51,853 nt of DNA from Burkholderiales bacterium (GTDB taxonomy: Bacteria; Pseudomonadota; Gammaproteobacteria; Burkholderiales; Burkholderiaceae_C): assembly GCA_019509985.1 (NCBI GenBank), contig JAEKLF010000054.1, positions 1 through 51,853 of the forward strand. Direction: 5' to 3'. The notes under the pieces were generated by a model. The model did not search any database, had not been told where the DNA came from, and was given only the letters and a program-made list of their open reading frames with translations. Below are positions 24,304 to 31,669 of this stretch, piece after piece. A program made the position numbers and the translations under genes. Position 1 is the stretch's first letter. Every line of letters starts with the position of its first letter.

Positions 24304-24756
24304 ATGACTTCCCGCCCCCAGCCCGACACCCGCGACGCCTACCCCCGCTTCGTGCCGCTGACGACGCGGTGGATGGACAACGACGTCTACGGCCACCTGA
24401 ACAACGTCGTCTACTACAGCCTCTTCGACACGGCCGTGAACCGCCTGCTGATCGAGGCCGGCGCGCTGGACATCCACGGCGGCGAGGTCATCGGCCTGGT
24501 CGTCGAGACGCACTGCAACTTCTTCGAGTCGCTCGCCTTCCCGCAGGCCATCGAGGCCGGCGTGCGCGTCGCCCAGCAGGGCCGCTCCAGCGTGCGCTAC
24601 GAGATCGGCCTGTTCGCGGCAGGCGCGCCCGCCTGCGCCGCGCGGGGTCATTTCGTGCACGTCTATGTCGACCGCGACAGCCGCCGGCCCGTGGCCGAAC
24701 TGCCCGCCGCCTACCTCTCCGCCTTGAAGACCTTGACCCCTCAAGACAAGCCATGA
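24304..24756 (+). CDS. Acyl-CoA thioesterase, 4-hydroxybenzoyl-CoA thioesterase family
   Basis: A 150-residue hotdog-fold protein. The catalytic-helix motif TRWMDNDVYGHLNNVVYYS near residue 20, with aspartate and the HLNN turn, is diagnostic of the YbgC/4HBT group. The central hotdog helix follows (YSLFDTAVNRLLIE). It probably hydrolyses an acyl-CoA in the cytoplasm; the substrate cannot be read from sequence. I prefer ATG 24304 to ATG 24295 because the shorter form is closer to family length. It starts 13 bases after the deacetylase stop and ends in an ATGA overlap with the nitroreductase gene. Confidence 0.9.
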   Translation: MTSRPQPDTRDAYPRFVPLTTRWMDNDVYGHLNNVVYYSLFDTAVNRLLIEAGALDIHGGEVIGLVVETHCNFFESLAFPQAIEAGVRVAQQGRSSVRYEIGLFAAGAPACAARGHFVHVYVDRDSRRPVAELPAAYLSALKTLTPQDKP

Positions 24757-25466
24757 GCCGTTTCGACCATCCCACGCCCGAGCAGACCGCCGCCGTCGAC
24801 GCGGCGATCAAGACGCGCCATTCGCTGCGCGCCTTCCTGCCGACGCCGGTGCCGCGCCAGACCGTCGAGGAGATCCTGGAAGTCGCATCCTGGGCACCGT
24901 CGGGCACCAACACCCAGCCCTGGCAGGTGCATGTGATGACCGGCGCGGCGCTCACGCGCGTGGCCGGCCGCATCCAGGCCACCTACCTCGACCCCGAGCA
25001 GAACGCGGCCCACAAGGAGGAGTACGCCTACTACCCCACCGAATGGCGCAGCCCCTACATCGACCGCCGCCGCAAGGTGGGCTGGGACCTGTACGGGCTG
25101 CTCGGCATCGCCAAGACCGACAAGGCGCGCATGCAGCACCAGCATGGCCGCAACTTCCTCTTCTTCGACGCGCCCGTCGGGCTGATGTTCACCATCGACC
25201 GCGTCATGCAACAGGGCTCGTGGCTGGACTACGGCATGTTCCTGCAGAACATCATGGTGGCGGCGCGTGCCCGTGGCCTGCACACCTGCCCGCAGGCGGC
25301 GTTCACGCAGTTCCACCGCGTCATCAAGGAAGAACTGCAGTTGAGCGATGAGCAGATGGTCGTCTGCGGCATGTCGCTGGGCTTCGCGGACCCGAACGCC
25401 GTCGAGAACGGCCTCGTCACCGAGCGCGTGCCGGTGGCCGAGTTCGCCCGCTTCCTGGAGGACTGA
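24753..25466 (+). CDS. Nitroreductase family flavoprotein
   Basis: A 237-residue FMN-dependent NAD(P)H oxidoreductase of the nitroreductase fold. Motifs are KTRHSLRAFLPTPVP at about 20-34 (FMN phosphate contact), WAPSGTNTQPWQVHV near 48 and the C-terminal GMSLGFADPNAVENG. It resembles the NfnB/NfsA-like members acting on quinones and nitroaromatics; the natural substrate is unknown. ATG 24753 forms ATGA with the thioesterase stop, and its own stop shares a base with the antiporter start (TGATG at 25464-25468). Longer readings of this frame lie over the thioesterase gene and are rejected. Confidence 0.92.
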   Translation: MSRFDHPTPEQTAAVDAAIKTRHSLRAFLPTPVPRQTVEEILEVASWAPSGTNTQPWQVHVMTGAALTRVAGRIQATYLDPEQNAAHKEEYAYYPTEWRSPYIDRRRKVGWDLYGLLGIAKTDKARMQHQHGRNFLFFDAPVGLMFTIDRVMQQGSWLDYGMFLQNIMVAARARGLHTCPQAAFTQFHRVIKEELQLSDEQMVVCGMSLGFADPNAVENGLVTERVPVAEFARFLED

Positions 25467-26809
25467 TGGCCTTGCACGGTGCTGACTTGAGCCTGGCCTG
25501 GGCAACGCCGTTCGCCGGCCTGCTGGTCTCCATCGCCGTCATGCCGCTGGCAGCGCCGGCCTTCTGGCATCACCACTTCGGCAAGATCGCCGCGGCCTGG
25601 ACGCTGGCGCTGCTCCTGCCCTTCACGCTGGCCTTCGGCGCCGGAGAGGCCGGCGGCGTGCTCGTGCACACGCTGGTGGAGGAATACCTGCCCTTCACCA
25701 TCCTGCTCGGCGCGCTGTACACGACGGCCGGCGGCATCTTCATCCGCGGCAACCTGCACGGCAGCCCGGCGCTGAACTCGGGGCTGATGCTGATCGGCGC
25801 CGTGCTCGCCAGCTTCATGGGCACGACCGGCGCATCCATGCTGCTGATCCGCCCACTGGTCCGCGCCAACGACAACCGCCGCCACAACGCCCACGTCGTC
25901 GTCTTCTTCATCTTCATCGTCAGCAATGTCGGCGGCTCGCTGACGCCGCTGGGCGACCCGCCGCTGTTCCTGGGCTTCCTGCAGGGCGTCAGCTTCTTCT
26001 GGACGGCCGGGCACCTGTGGGGCGAAACGGTCTTCCTGCTGGCCACGCTGCTGGCGGCGTTCTGGGCCATCGACGCTTGGTACTACCGCAAGGAAGGCGT
26101 CACGCGCGCCGACCCCACGCCCGACGCGCCCAGCCTCGGCCTGGAAGGCACGATCAACCTGCTGCCGCTGGCCGTGGCCATCGGCCTGGTGCTGATGAGC
26201 GGCACCTGGAAGCCCGGCATCGTCTTCGACCTGTGGGGCACGCCGCTGCCGCTGCCAGCCCTCGTGCGCGACCTTGGGCTCATCGCCGTGACCTTGGCAT
26301 CGCTGTGGCTGACACCGGCCGGCGTGCGCGAGAAGAACCGCTTCAGCTGGGCGCCGATGGAAGAGGTGGCCAAGCTGTTCATCGCCATCTTCCTGACCAT
26401 GGTGCCCGTGATCGCCATGCTCAAGGCCGGCCCGGCCGGCGTGTTCGCGCCGCTGGCGGCCCTGCTGACGGGCAGCGACGGCCAGCCATCGACGGCCGCC
26501 TATTTCTGGCTGACCGGCGGCCTGTCCTCCGTGCTGGACAACGCGCCGACCTATCTCGCCTTCTTCAACCTCGCCGGCGGCGACGCGCAGCGGCTGATGG
26601 GCGAGGGCGCCGCGGTGCTGGCGGCCATCTCCGGCGGCGCAGTCTTCATGGGCGCGATGACCTACATCGGCAATGCGCCCAACTTCATGGTCAAGGCGAT
26701 CGCCGAGGAGCGCGGCGTCAAGATGCCCAGCTTTGGCGGCTACGTGCTCTGGTCCGGCGCGGTGCTGCTGCCCATTCTCTTCGTGATGGCCTGGATATGG
26801 ATGCGCTGA
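25466..26809 (+). CDS. Sodium:proton antiporter-like membrane protein (CitMHS_2 / NhaD superfamily)
   Basis: A 447-residue protein with about twelve transmembrane segments. It belongs to the ion-transporter superfamily. Conserved polar helix breaks are visible: SFMGTTGASMLLIRPL near 115, IVSNVGGSLTPLGDPPLFLGF near 153 and TGGLSSVLDNAPTYLAFFN near 355. Together these carry the Asp/Thr/Asn residues expected for cation or carboxylate binding. Annotations in relatives vary between Na+/H+ antiporter and citrate transporter, and the sequence alone does not decide. It is tightly coupled to the genes on both sides by TGATG overlaps. Confidence 0.85.
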   Translation: MALHGADLSLAWATPFAGLLVSIAVMPLAAPAFWHHHFGKIAAAWTLALLLPFTLAFGAGEAGGVLVHTLVEEYLPFTILLGALYTTAGGIFIRGNLHGSPALNSGLMLIGAVLASFMGTTGASMLLIRPLVRANDNRRHNAHVVVFFIFIVSNVGGSLTPLGDPPLFLGFLQGVSFFWTAGHLWGETVFLLATLLAAFWAIDAWYYRKEGVTRADPTPDAPSLGLEGTINLLPLAVAIGLVLMSGTWKPGIVFDLWGTPLPLPALVRDLGLIAVTLASLWLTPAGVREKNRFSWAPMEEVAKLFIAIFLTMVPVIAMLKAGPAGVFAPLAALLTGSDGQPSTAAYFWLTGGLSSVLDNAPTYLAFFNLAGGDAQRLMGEGAAVLAAISGGAVFMGAMTYIGNAPNFMVKAIAEERGVKMPSFGGYVLWSGAVLLPILFVMAWIWMR

Positions 26810-27789
26810 TGAAACCCAAGGTGCTGGTGGCGCGCCGCGCGCCGGCGGCGGTGGTCGACAAGCTCGCCGCTCATTTCGACGTGGACTTCCACCCCGGCGA
26901 ATCGCCGCTCAGCCCCGACGAGCTGCGCGCGCGGCTGCAGGGCAAGGCCGGCGCCTACATCACCGGCACCGAGCGCATCACGGCCGAGCTGCTGGACGCC
27001 TGCCCGCAGCTCAAGGCCGTCTGCACGATGAGCGTGGGCTACAACCACATCGACCTCGCGGCCTGCACCGCGCGCCGCGTGCTCGTCACCAACACGCCCG
27101 ACGTGCTGACCGAGACGACGGCCGACTTCGGCTTCGCGCTGTTGATGGCCACCGCGCGGCGCATGAGCGAGGGCGAGCGCCTGCTCCGCGACGGCCGCTG
27201 GAAGAGCTGGGCCTGGGACTTCCTGGCCGGCTCCGACGTTTACAACTCGACGCTCGGCATCCTCGGCATGGGCCGCATCGGCCAGGCCATCGCCCGCCGT
27301 GGCCGCTTTGGTTTCGGCATGAAGGTGATCTATCACAACCGCTCGCGGCTGCCGGCCGAGACCGAGGCCGAACTCGGTGCGCGCTACCTCGCCAAGGACG
27401 AGCTGCTGCGCCAGGCCGACCACCTCGTCCTCGTGCTGCCCTACTCGGCCGAGTCCCACCACTGCATCGCCGCGGCTGAGCTCGCGCTGATGAAGCCGAC
27501 CGCGACGCTGATCAACGTCGCCCGCGGCGGCATCGTCGACGAGGATGCGTTGGCTGCGGCCCTGTGCGAGCACCGCATCGCCGCCGCCGGCCTGGACGTC
27601 TTCGAAGGCGAGCCGCGCGTGAACCCCGCGTTGCTGACCCTGCCCAACGTCGTCCTCACGCCCCACATCGCCAGCGCGACCATGCCCACCCGCATCGCGA
27701 TGGCCACGCTCGCCGCCGACAACCTCATCGCCGCGCTGACCGGCGCCCCGCCGCCCACGCCGCTGAACCCCGAGATCCTTACCGCATGA
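26809..27789 (+). CDS. Glyoxylate/hydroxypyruvate (D-2-hydroxyacid) reductase
   Basis: A 326-residue NAD(P)-dependent D-2-hydroxyacid dehydrogenase. The substrate motif TMSVGYNHID is near 75 and the Rossmann loop LGMGRIGQAIARR near 152. The catalytic arginine is in NVARGGIVDE near 235, the glutamate in GLDVFEGEP near 265 and the histidine in TPHIASAT near 285. All catalytic residues are present. Residues after the Rossmann motif (HNRSR) suggest NADP preference, as in GhrB-type enzymes. ATG 26809 shares its A with the antiporter stop. An in-frame ATG four codons earlier (26797) is possible. It ends with an ATGA overlap to the next gene. Confidence 0.93.
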   Translation: MKPKVLVARRAPAAVVDKLAAHFDVDFHPGESPLSPDELRARLQGKAGAYITGTERITAELLDACPQLKAVCTMSVGYNHIDLAACTARRVLVTNTPDVLTETTADFGFALLMATARRMSEGERLLRDGRWKSWAWDFLAGSDVYNSTLGILGMGRIGQAIARRGRFGFGMKVIYHNRSRLPAETEAELGARYLAKDELLRQADHLVLVLPYSAESHHCIAAAELALMKPTATLINVARGGIVDEDALAAALCEHRIAAAGLDVFEGEPRVNPALLTLPNVVLTPHIASATMPTRIAMATLAADNLIAALTGAPPPTPLNPEILTA

Positions 27790-28577
27790 ACCGCCGCCTG
27801 CTCTGCCTGCTCGCCCTGCTGCCCGCGCTCGCCTCTGGCCAGTCGCTGAAGGACAAGCCGCCGCCCAAGCCCGAGCCCGTCGTCGAGGACAAGACGCCGC
27901 GCGACCCCAACAAGTTCGCGGCCCTGTCCCTGCTCGGCGACAACGTGCAGCTCATCAGCCTGACGCCTGCGCGCGGTGACGTGCCCCAGGGCGGCGACTG
28001 GACGGCCACGCCCGCCGGTGGCCTGGACAACGCGGTGCTGCTGGCGCTGGACAAGGCCGTCAAGGCCTCGGGGCCGGGCCGCGAGGTCAAGCTCTACACC
28101 TCGTCGACACGCAGCCTCTTCGGCGACCCGGCCAACCTCTTCGTCGACGGCAAGCTCAGCCTGCCCGGCAAGCTCGGCGAGGCCGTGCGCCAGAGCGGCG
28201 CGGGCAAGCTGCTGCTCGTCACGCGCAGCCGCCAGGAGGCCGCGCTCGCTGCCGCGCTGCCGGCGCGCATCCTCACCAGCCTCGAAGGCCCCGGCTTCGT
28301 GCTCGACCAGCGCCCCAGCGCCCAGGTCGGCTTCGATGGCCAGGCCGGTCTGCCGGTGCTGGCGCCCTATGTCTCCATCCGCGTGGCCCTCGTCGACCTG
28401 CGCGATCTCAAGCTCAAGCGCGAGCAATCCCTGGCCGTCGCCAGCCGCCTGCCCGTGGCTCGCGAGTCCCAGGCCAACCCCTGGGCCGCGACGACGCCCG
28501 AGCAGCGCCTGAAGCCGCTGGAAGCACTGATCGAAGCCGAACTGCCGCGCGTGGTGGCGCCGCTGGTCGCGCCCTAA
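27786..28577 (+). CDS. Secreted protein of unknown function
   Basis: A 263-residue exported protein that I do not recognise. Residues 1-18 form a signal peptide (LLCLLALLPALASG), followed by a Lys/Pro-rich linker. The remainder alternates strands and helices, with no cysteine and no transmembrane helix. It ends ALIEAELPRVVAPLVAP. ATG 27786 overlaps the reductase stop (ATGA), so it is the last gene of the six-gene chain that begins at 23280. A periplasmic role is all that can be inferred. Confidence 0.75.
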   Translation: MNRRLLCLLALLPALASGQSLKDKPPPKPEPVVEDKTPRDPNKFAALSLLGDNVQLISLTPARGDVPQGGDWTATPAGGLDNAVLLALDKAVKASGPGREVKLYTSSTRSLFGDPANLFVDGKLSLPGKLGEAVRQSGAGKLLLVTRSRQEAALAAALPARILTSLEGPGFVLDQRPSAQVGFDGQAGLPVLAPYVSIRVALVDLRDLKLKREQSLAVASRLPVARESQANPWAATTPEQRLKPLEALIEAELPRVVAPLVAP

Positions 28578-28685
28578 GACAGAGCCGGCAGCGCCTTGAA
28601 CGCGCCGGCAATCCGCGGTCGCGGCGGTGCTGCTCGGCCATGCCGAATCTGATTGCGGCTGAAGCGCTTGCCCGGCGCGGAGACA

Positions 28686-30077
28686 ATGGCCGACATGAGT
28701 CTGATCGACGTGTTGCTGCTGGGCCTGCTGGCCCTGATCCTTGTCCTGCTGTTGCTGATCTGGGCTCGCCAGAAACCTCAAGGCGGCGTCCCTCCCGAGC
28801 TGACGCAGGCGCTGCTGCAAGGCAACGAAAGGCTGGAGCGCGAACTGCGCGACGAGCTGGGCCGCAGTGCCAGCGGCACGCGCCAGGAGCTTGTGCAAGG
28901 CCTTGCGCAGTTCCAGCAGGTGCTCGCGCAAGGCCTGCAGGGCAGCAACCAGTCGCTCGCGACCCAGGCGCTGGCGGCGCGCGAGGCCCAGGACGCCGCC
29001 GCCCAGCGCAGCGCGCTGAACCTGACCGAGTCCATGCAGCGCCTGGCCGACGGCATGCGCGAGCAGCTGAAGGCCATGTCCACTGGCAACGACCAGCGCC
29101 TGGCCGAGCTGCGCCTGACCGTGGAGCAGCGCCTCACCAGCATCCAGCAGGACAACGAGAAGAAGCTCGAGCAGATGCGCGCCACCGTCGACGAGAAGCT
29201 GCATGCGACGCTGGAGCAGCGCCTGGGCGAGAGCTTCAAGCAGGTGGCCGAGCGCCTGGAGCAGGTGCACAAGGGCCTGGGCGAGATGCAGAACCTCGCG
29301 CGCGACGTCGGCTCGCTGAATCGCGTGCTGACCAACGTGAAGACGCGCGGCGTGTTCGGCGAGGTGCAGCTCGCGGGTCTGCTGGAGCAGGTCTTCACGC
29401 CGGAGCAGTACGCGGCCAACGTGGCAACGCTGCCGGGCTCGACGGCGCGGGTCGAGTTCGCGATCAAGCTGCCAGGTCAGCGTGACGACGGCCAGCCGCT
29501 GTGGCTGCCCATCGATGCCAAGTTCCCGCGCGAGGACTATGAGCGCCTGCTGGACGCTCACGAGCGTGCCGACGCGCCAGCGGCCGAGGTGGCCGGCAAG
29601 GCGATCGAGAGCCGCCTGCGGCTGGAGGCCAAGACCATCCGCGAGAAATACATCGGCCCGCCGCACACGACCGACTTCGCCATCCTTTTCGTTCCCACTG
29701 AGGGCCTGTACGCCGAGGCGCTGCGCCGCGCGGGTCTGGTGGAAAGCCTGCAACGGGAATACAAGGTCATGCTTTGCGGCCCCACCACGTTGCTGGCCAC
29801 CCTGACCAGTCTCCAAATGGGCTTCCGCACGCTGGCGCTTGGCAAACGCAGCGCTGAGGTCTGGGAGGTGCTGGGCGCCGTCAAGACCGAGTTCGGCAAG
29901 TTTGGCGACGTGCTCACCAAGGTCAAGAGGAAGCTTGACGAGGCCGGCAGCACGCTGAACGAAGCCGAGACCCGCACGCGCCAGATGACGCGCAAGCTCA
30001 AGAGCGTGGAGGCCCTGCCTGATGACGCGGCAGCGCGCCTGCTGCAACTCGGCGCCGCGGCCGAGGACGCCGAGTGA
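28686..30077 (+). CDS. rmuC: RmuC-family DNA recombination protein
   Basis: A 463-residue protein. One N-terminal transmembrane helix (residues 8-25) is followed by a long coiled coil (about 45-220, rich in Gln, Glu and Leu). The RmuC nuclease-like domain then shows NVKTRGVFGEVQLAGLLEQV near 225, LPIDAKFPREDYERL near 278 and CGPTTLLATLTSLQMGFRTL near 370. RmuC limits inversions and short-repeat rearrangements and has a PD-(D/E)XK-like core. ATG 28686 has GGAG five bases before it and is preferred over an in-frame start at 28653. Its stop overlaps the GTG of the MFS gene. Confidence 0.95.
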   Translation: MADMSLIDVLLLGLLALILVLLLLIWARQKPQGGVPPELTQALLQGNERLERELRDELGRSASGTRQELVQGLAQFQQVLAQGLQGSNQSLATQALAAREAQDAAAQRSALNLTESMQRLADGMREQLKAMSTGNDQRLAELRLTVEQRLTSIQQDNEKKLEQMRATVDEKLHATLEQRLGESFKQVAERLEQVHKGLGEMQNLARDVGSLNRVLTNVKTRGVFGEVQLAGLLEQVFTPEQYAANVATLPGSTARVEFAIKLPGQRDDGQPLWLPIDAKFPREDYERLLDAHERADAPAAEVAGKAIESRLRLEAKTIREKYIGPPHTTDFAILFVPTEGLYAEALRRAGLVESLQREYKVMLCGPTTLLATLTSLQMGFRTLALGKRSAEVWEVLGAVKTEFGKFGDVLTKVKRKLDEAGSTLNEAETRTRQMTRKLKSVEALPDDAAARLLQLGAAAEDAE

Positions 30078-31243
30078 GCCCGCCGCGCGACGGCGCGCCC
30101 AAGCCCAAGAACCTGCGCCACGCCTTCGTGTGGCTGATCGCCACGCTGATCTGCGTGCACGCCTGCATGGCCGTCACGCGCGTGACCGCCAGCCTGTGGG
30201 TGCTGAACCGCGGCTATGGCGAGGCCTCGGTCGGCCTGCTGCTCAGCCTGTTTGCCGTCGCGCCCATCGTGCTCTCGCTGTGGGCCGGGCGGCTGGCGGA
30301 CCGGCATGGCTTTCACCGGCCGGTTGGCGTCGGCGTGCTGCTGGCGGGCACGGGTGCACTGCTGGCCTTGACGGTGCAGCAGGTCTGGGCGATTGCCATC
30401 GCCTGCTTGCTGTGCGGCGGCGCCATCGCGGTGGCGGCCGTCGCGATGCAGCGCGAGGCGGGCCTGATGGCGGATCAGCCGGGCGAGCTCAAGCGCGTCT
30501 TCAGCTGGATGGCCCTCGGCCCGGCGGTGTCCAACGCGCTGGCGCCCGTCATCGCCGGCGTGCTGATCGACCATGTCGGCATGACGGCCTCGTTCGGCTT
30601 CGCGGCGCTGCTGCCGCTGCTGGCCTGGGGCCTGGCGCAGAAGGTGCCGCGCCACCGCCCCGAGCCGGTCACCAAGAGCTACCGTGAGCCCGCGGCCTGG
30701 GACCTGTTCCGCCTGGTCGACTTCCGCCGGCTGATGCTGGTCAACCTGGTCATGTCGGCCTGCTGGGACGCCCACAGCTTCGTCGTGCCCGTGGTGGGCC
30801 ACTCGCGCGGGTTGTCGGCATCCAGCATCGGCATCGTGCTGGGCAGCTTTGCCGTTGCGGCCACCTGCGTGCGCCTGGCCATCGTGCGCTTCGCGGACGA
30901 CCTCGACGAGGTCAAGGCGCTGCGCACGGCCATGGTCATCGCGATGCTGACCTTCATGGCCTACGCCTGGCTGCCCGGCACGGCCGGCCTGATGTGCGGC
31001 TCGGCCATCCTCGGCACGGCGCTGGGCTCGGTGCAGCCCATGATCCTGGCCATGCTGCACCGCGTGACGCCGCCCGAGCGCCACGGCCAGGCGCTGGGCC
31101 TGCGCATGCTGGCCGTGAACGGCGCGACGGTGGCGATGCCGGCCGGCTTCGGCCTGCTCGCCGCGGCCACGGCGCTGGCCGCGCCGATGTGGCTGATGGC
31201 CTCGCTGCTGCTGATCGCGCAGGCGCCGGCGCGCCGGCTCTAG
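30074..31243 (+). CDS. MFS transporter
   Basis: A 389-residue major-facilitator protein with twelve predicted helices. The loop 2-3 motif GRLADRHGFHRPVG (the G-x3-D-x2-G signature) lies near 75, and helix ends such as LLSLFAVAPIVLSLWAG are clear. The substrate is unknown. The start is GTG 30074, overlapping the rmuC TGA as GTGA. The stop TAG at 31241-31243 lies inside the palindrome CTAG, which also holds the stop of the convergent gene. Confidence 0.92.
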   Translation: MSPPRDGAPKPKNLRHAFVWLIATLICVHACMAVTRVTASLWVLNRGYGEASVGLLLSLFAVAPIVLSLWAGRLADRHGFHRPVGVGVLLAGTGALLALTVQQVWAIAIACLLCGGAIAVAAVAMQREAGLMADQPGELKRVFSWMALGPAVSNALAPVIAGVLIDHVGMTASFGFAALLPLLAWGLAQKVPRHRPEPVTKSYREPAAWDLFRLVDFRRLMLVNLVMSACWDAHSFVVPVVGHSRGLSASSIGIVLGSFAVAATCVRLAIVRFADDLDEVKALRTAMVIAMLTFMAYAWLPGTAGLMCGSAILGTALGSVQPMILAMLHRVTPPERHGQALGLRMLAVNGATVAMPAGFGLLAAATALAAPMWLMASLLLIAQAPARRL

Positions 31244-31539
31244 GCGTAGACGTCGAGGATATTGCCCAGCGGGCCCGAGCCTGGTGCCGGTGCTGCCGCA
31301 GGGGTTGGCGCAGCCGGCTGGGCGGCTTCGCGGACGCGGGCCAGCCGCTGCTCAATCGCTTGTACCTGGGCCTGCAGCGCGGCGATCCTGGCCTGGCCGG
31401 ATGAGGTCTTGGCGCTGTCGCAGTTCACCCAGCTCGACAACTCGGTCTGGCACTTCTGCAGCTGAGCCTGCAACGGCCCCGTCGAGCCGGCCGTGTTGGC
31501 GGCCTGGGCGCGGTCGGTGGCGGTCAGCGGGGCGATCAT
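31240..31539 (-). CDS. Small coiled-coil protein, possibly FlxA-like
   Basis: A 99-residue protein. Residues 20-80 form a heptad-patterned coiled coil (LQAQLQKCQTELSSW, then IAALQAQVQAIEQRLARV) interrupted by WVNCDSAKTSSGQ. Two cysteines near 30 and 42 could pair. The tail is Ala/Pro-rich and ends NILDVYA. The pattern resembles FlxA-like proteins, but I hold that only as a possibility. ATG 31539 is preferred to an upstream in-frame start at 31557. It converges on the MFS gene with four bases shared. Confidence 0.65.
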   Translation of the reverse strand: MIAPLTATDRAQAANTAGSTGPLQAQLQKCQTELSSWVNCDSAKTSSGQARIAALQAQVQAIEQRLARVREAAQPAAPTPAAAPAPGSGPLGNILDVYA

Positions 31540-31669
31540 GGTCGGGCGTGTCCTCAACGGGTTATCGGCGGCCTCGAGATGCGACTTGAGCCCCGGCCCC
31601 CCGGCTTGGGTGTCGTGCCCGCGCCGGCGTCGCCCTGGGATCTAGCATGCCGCCCCAGGAGGTGGGGCG

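Noticed and set aside
27441..30047. 868-residue open frame antisense to the hydroxyacid reductase, the secreted unknown and rmuC
   Set aside because: It spans several well-supported genes on the other strand, and its translation is low-complexity Gln/Arg/Ala/Leu with no motif. Long antisense frames are expected at this GC content.
31225..31238. Perfect palindrome GCCGGCGCGCCGGC at the end of the MFS gene
   Set aside because: It lies within coding sequence, has no T-run on either side and is unremarkable at this GC content, so it is not called a terminator.
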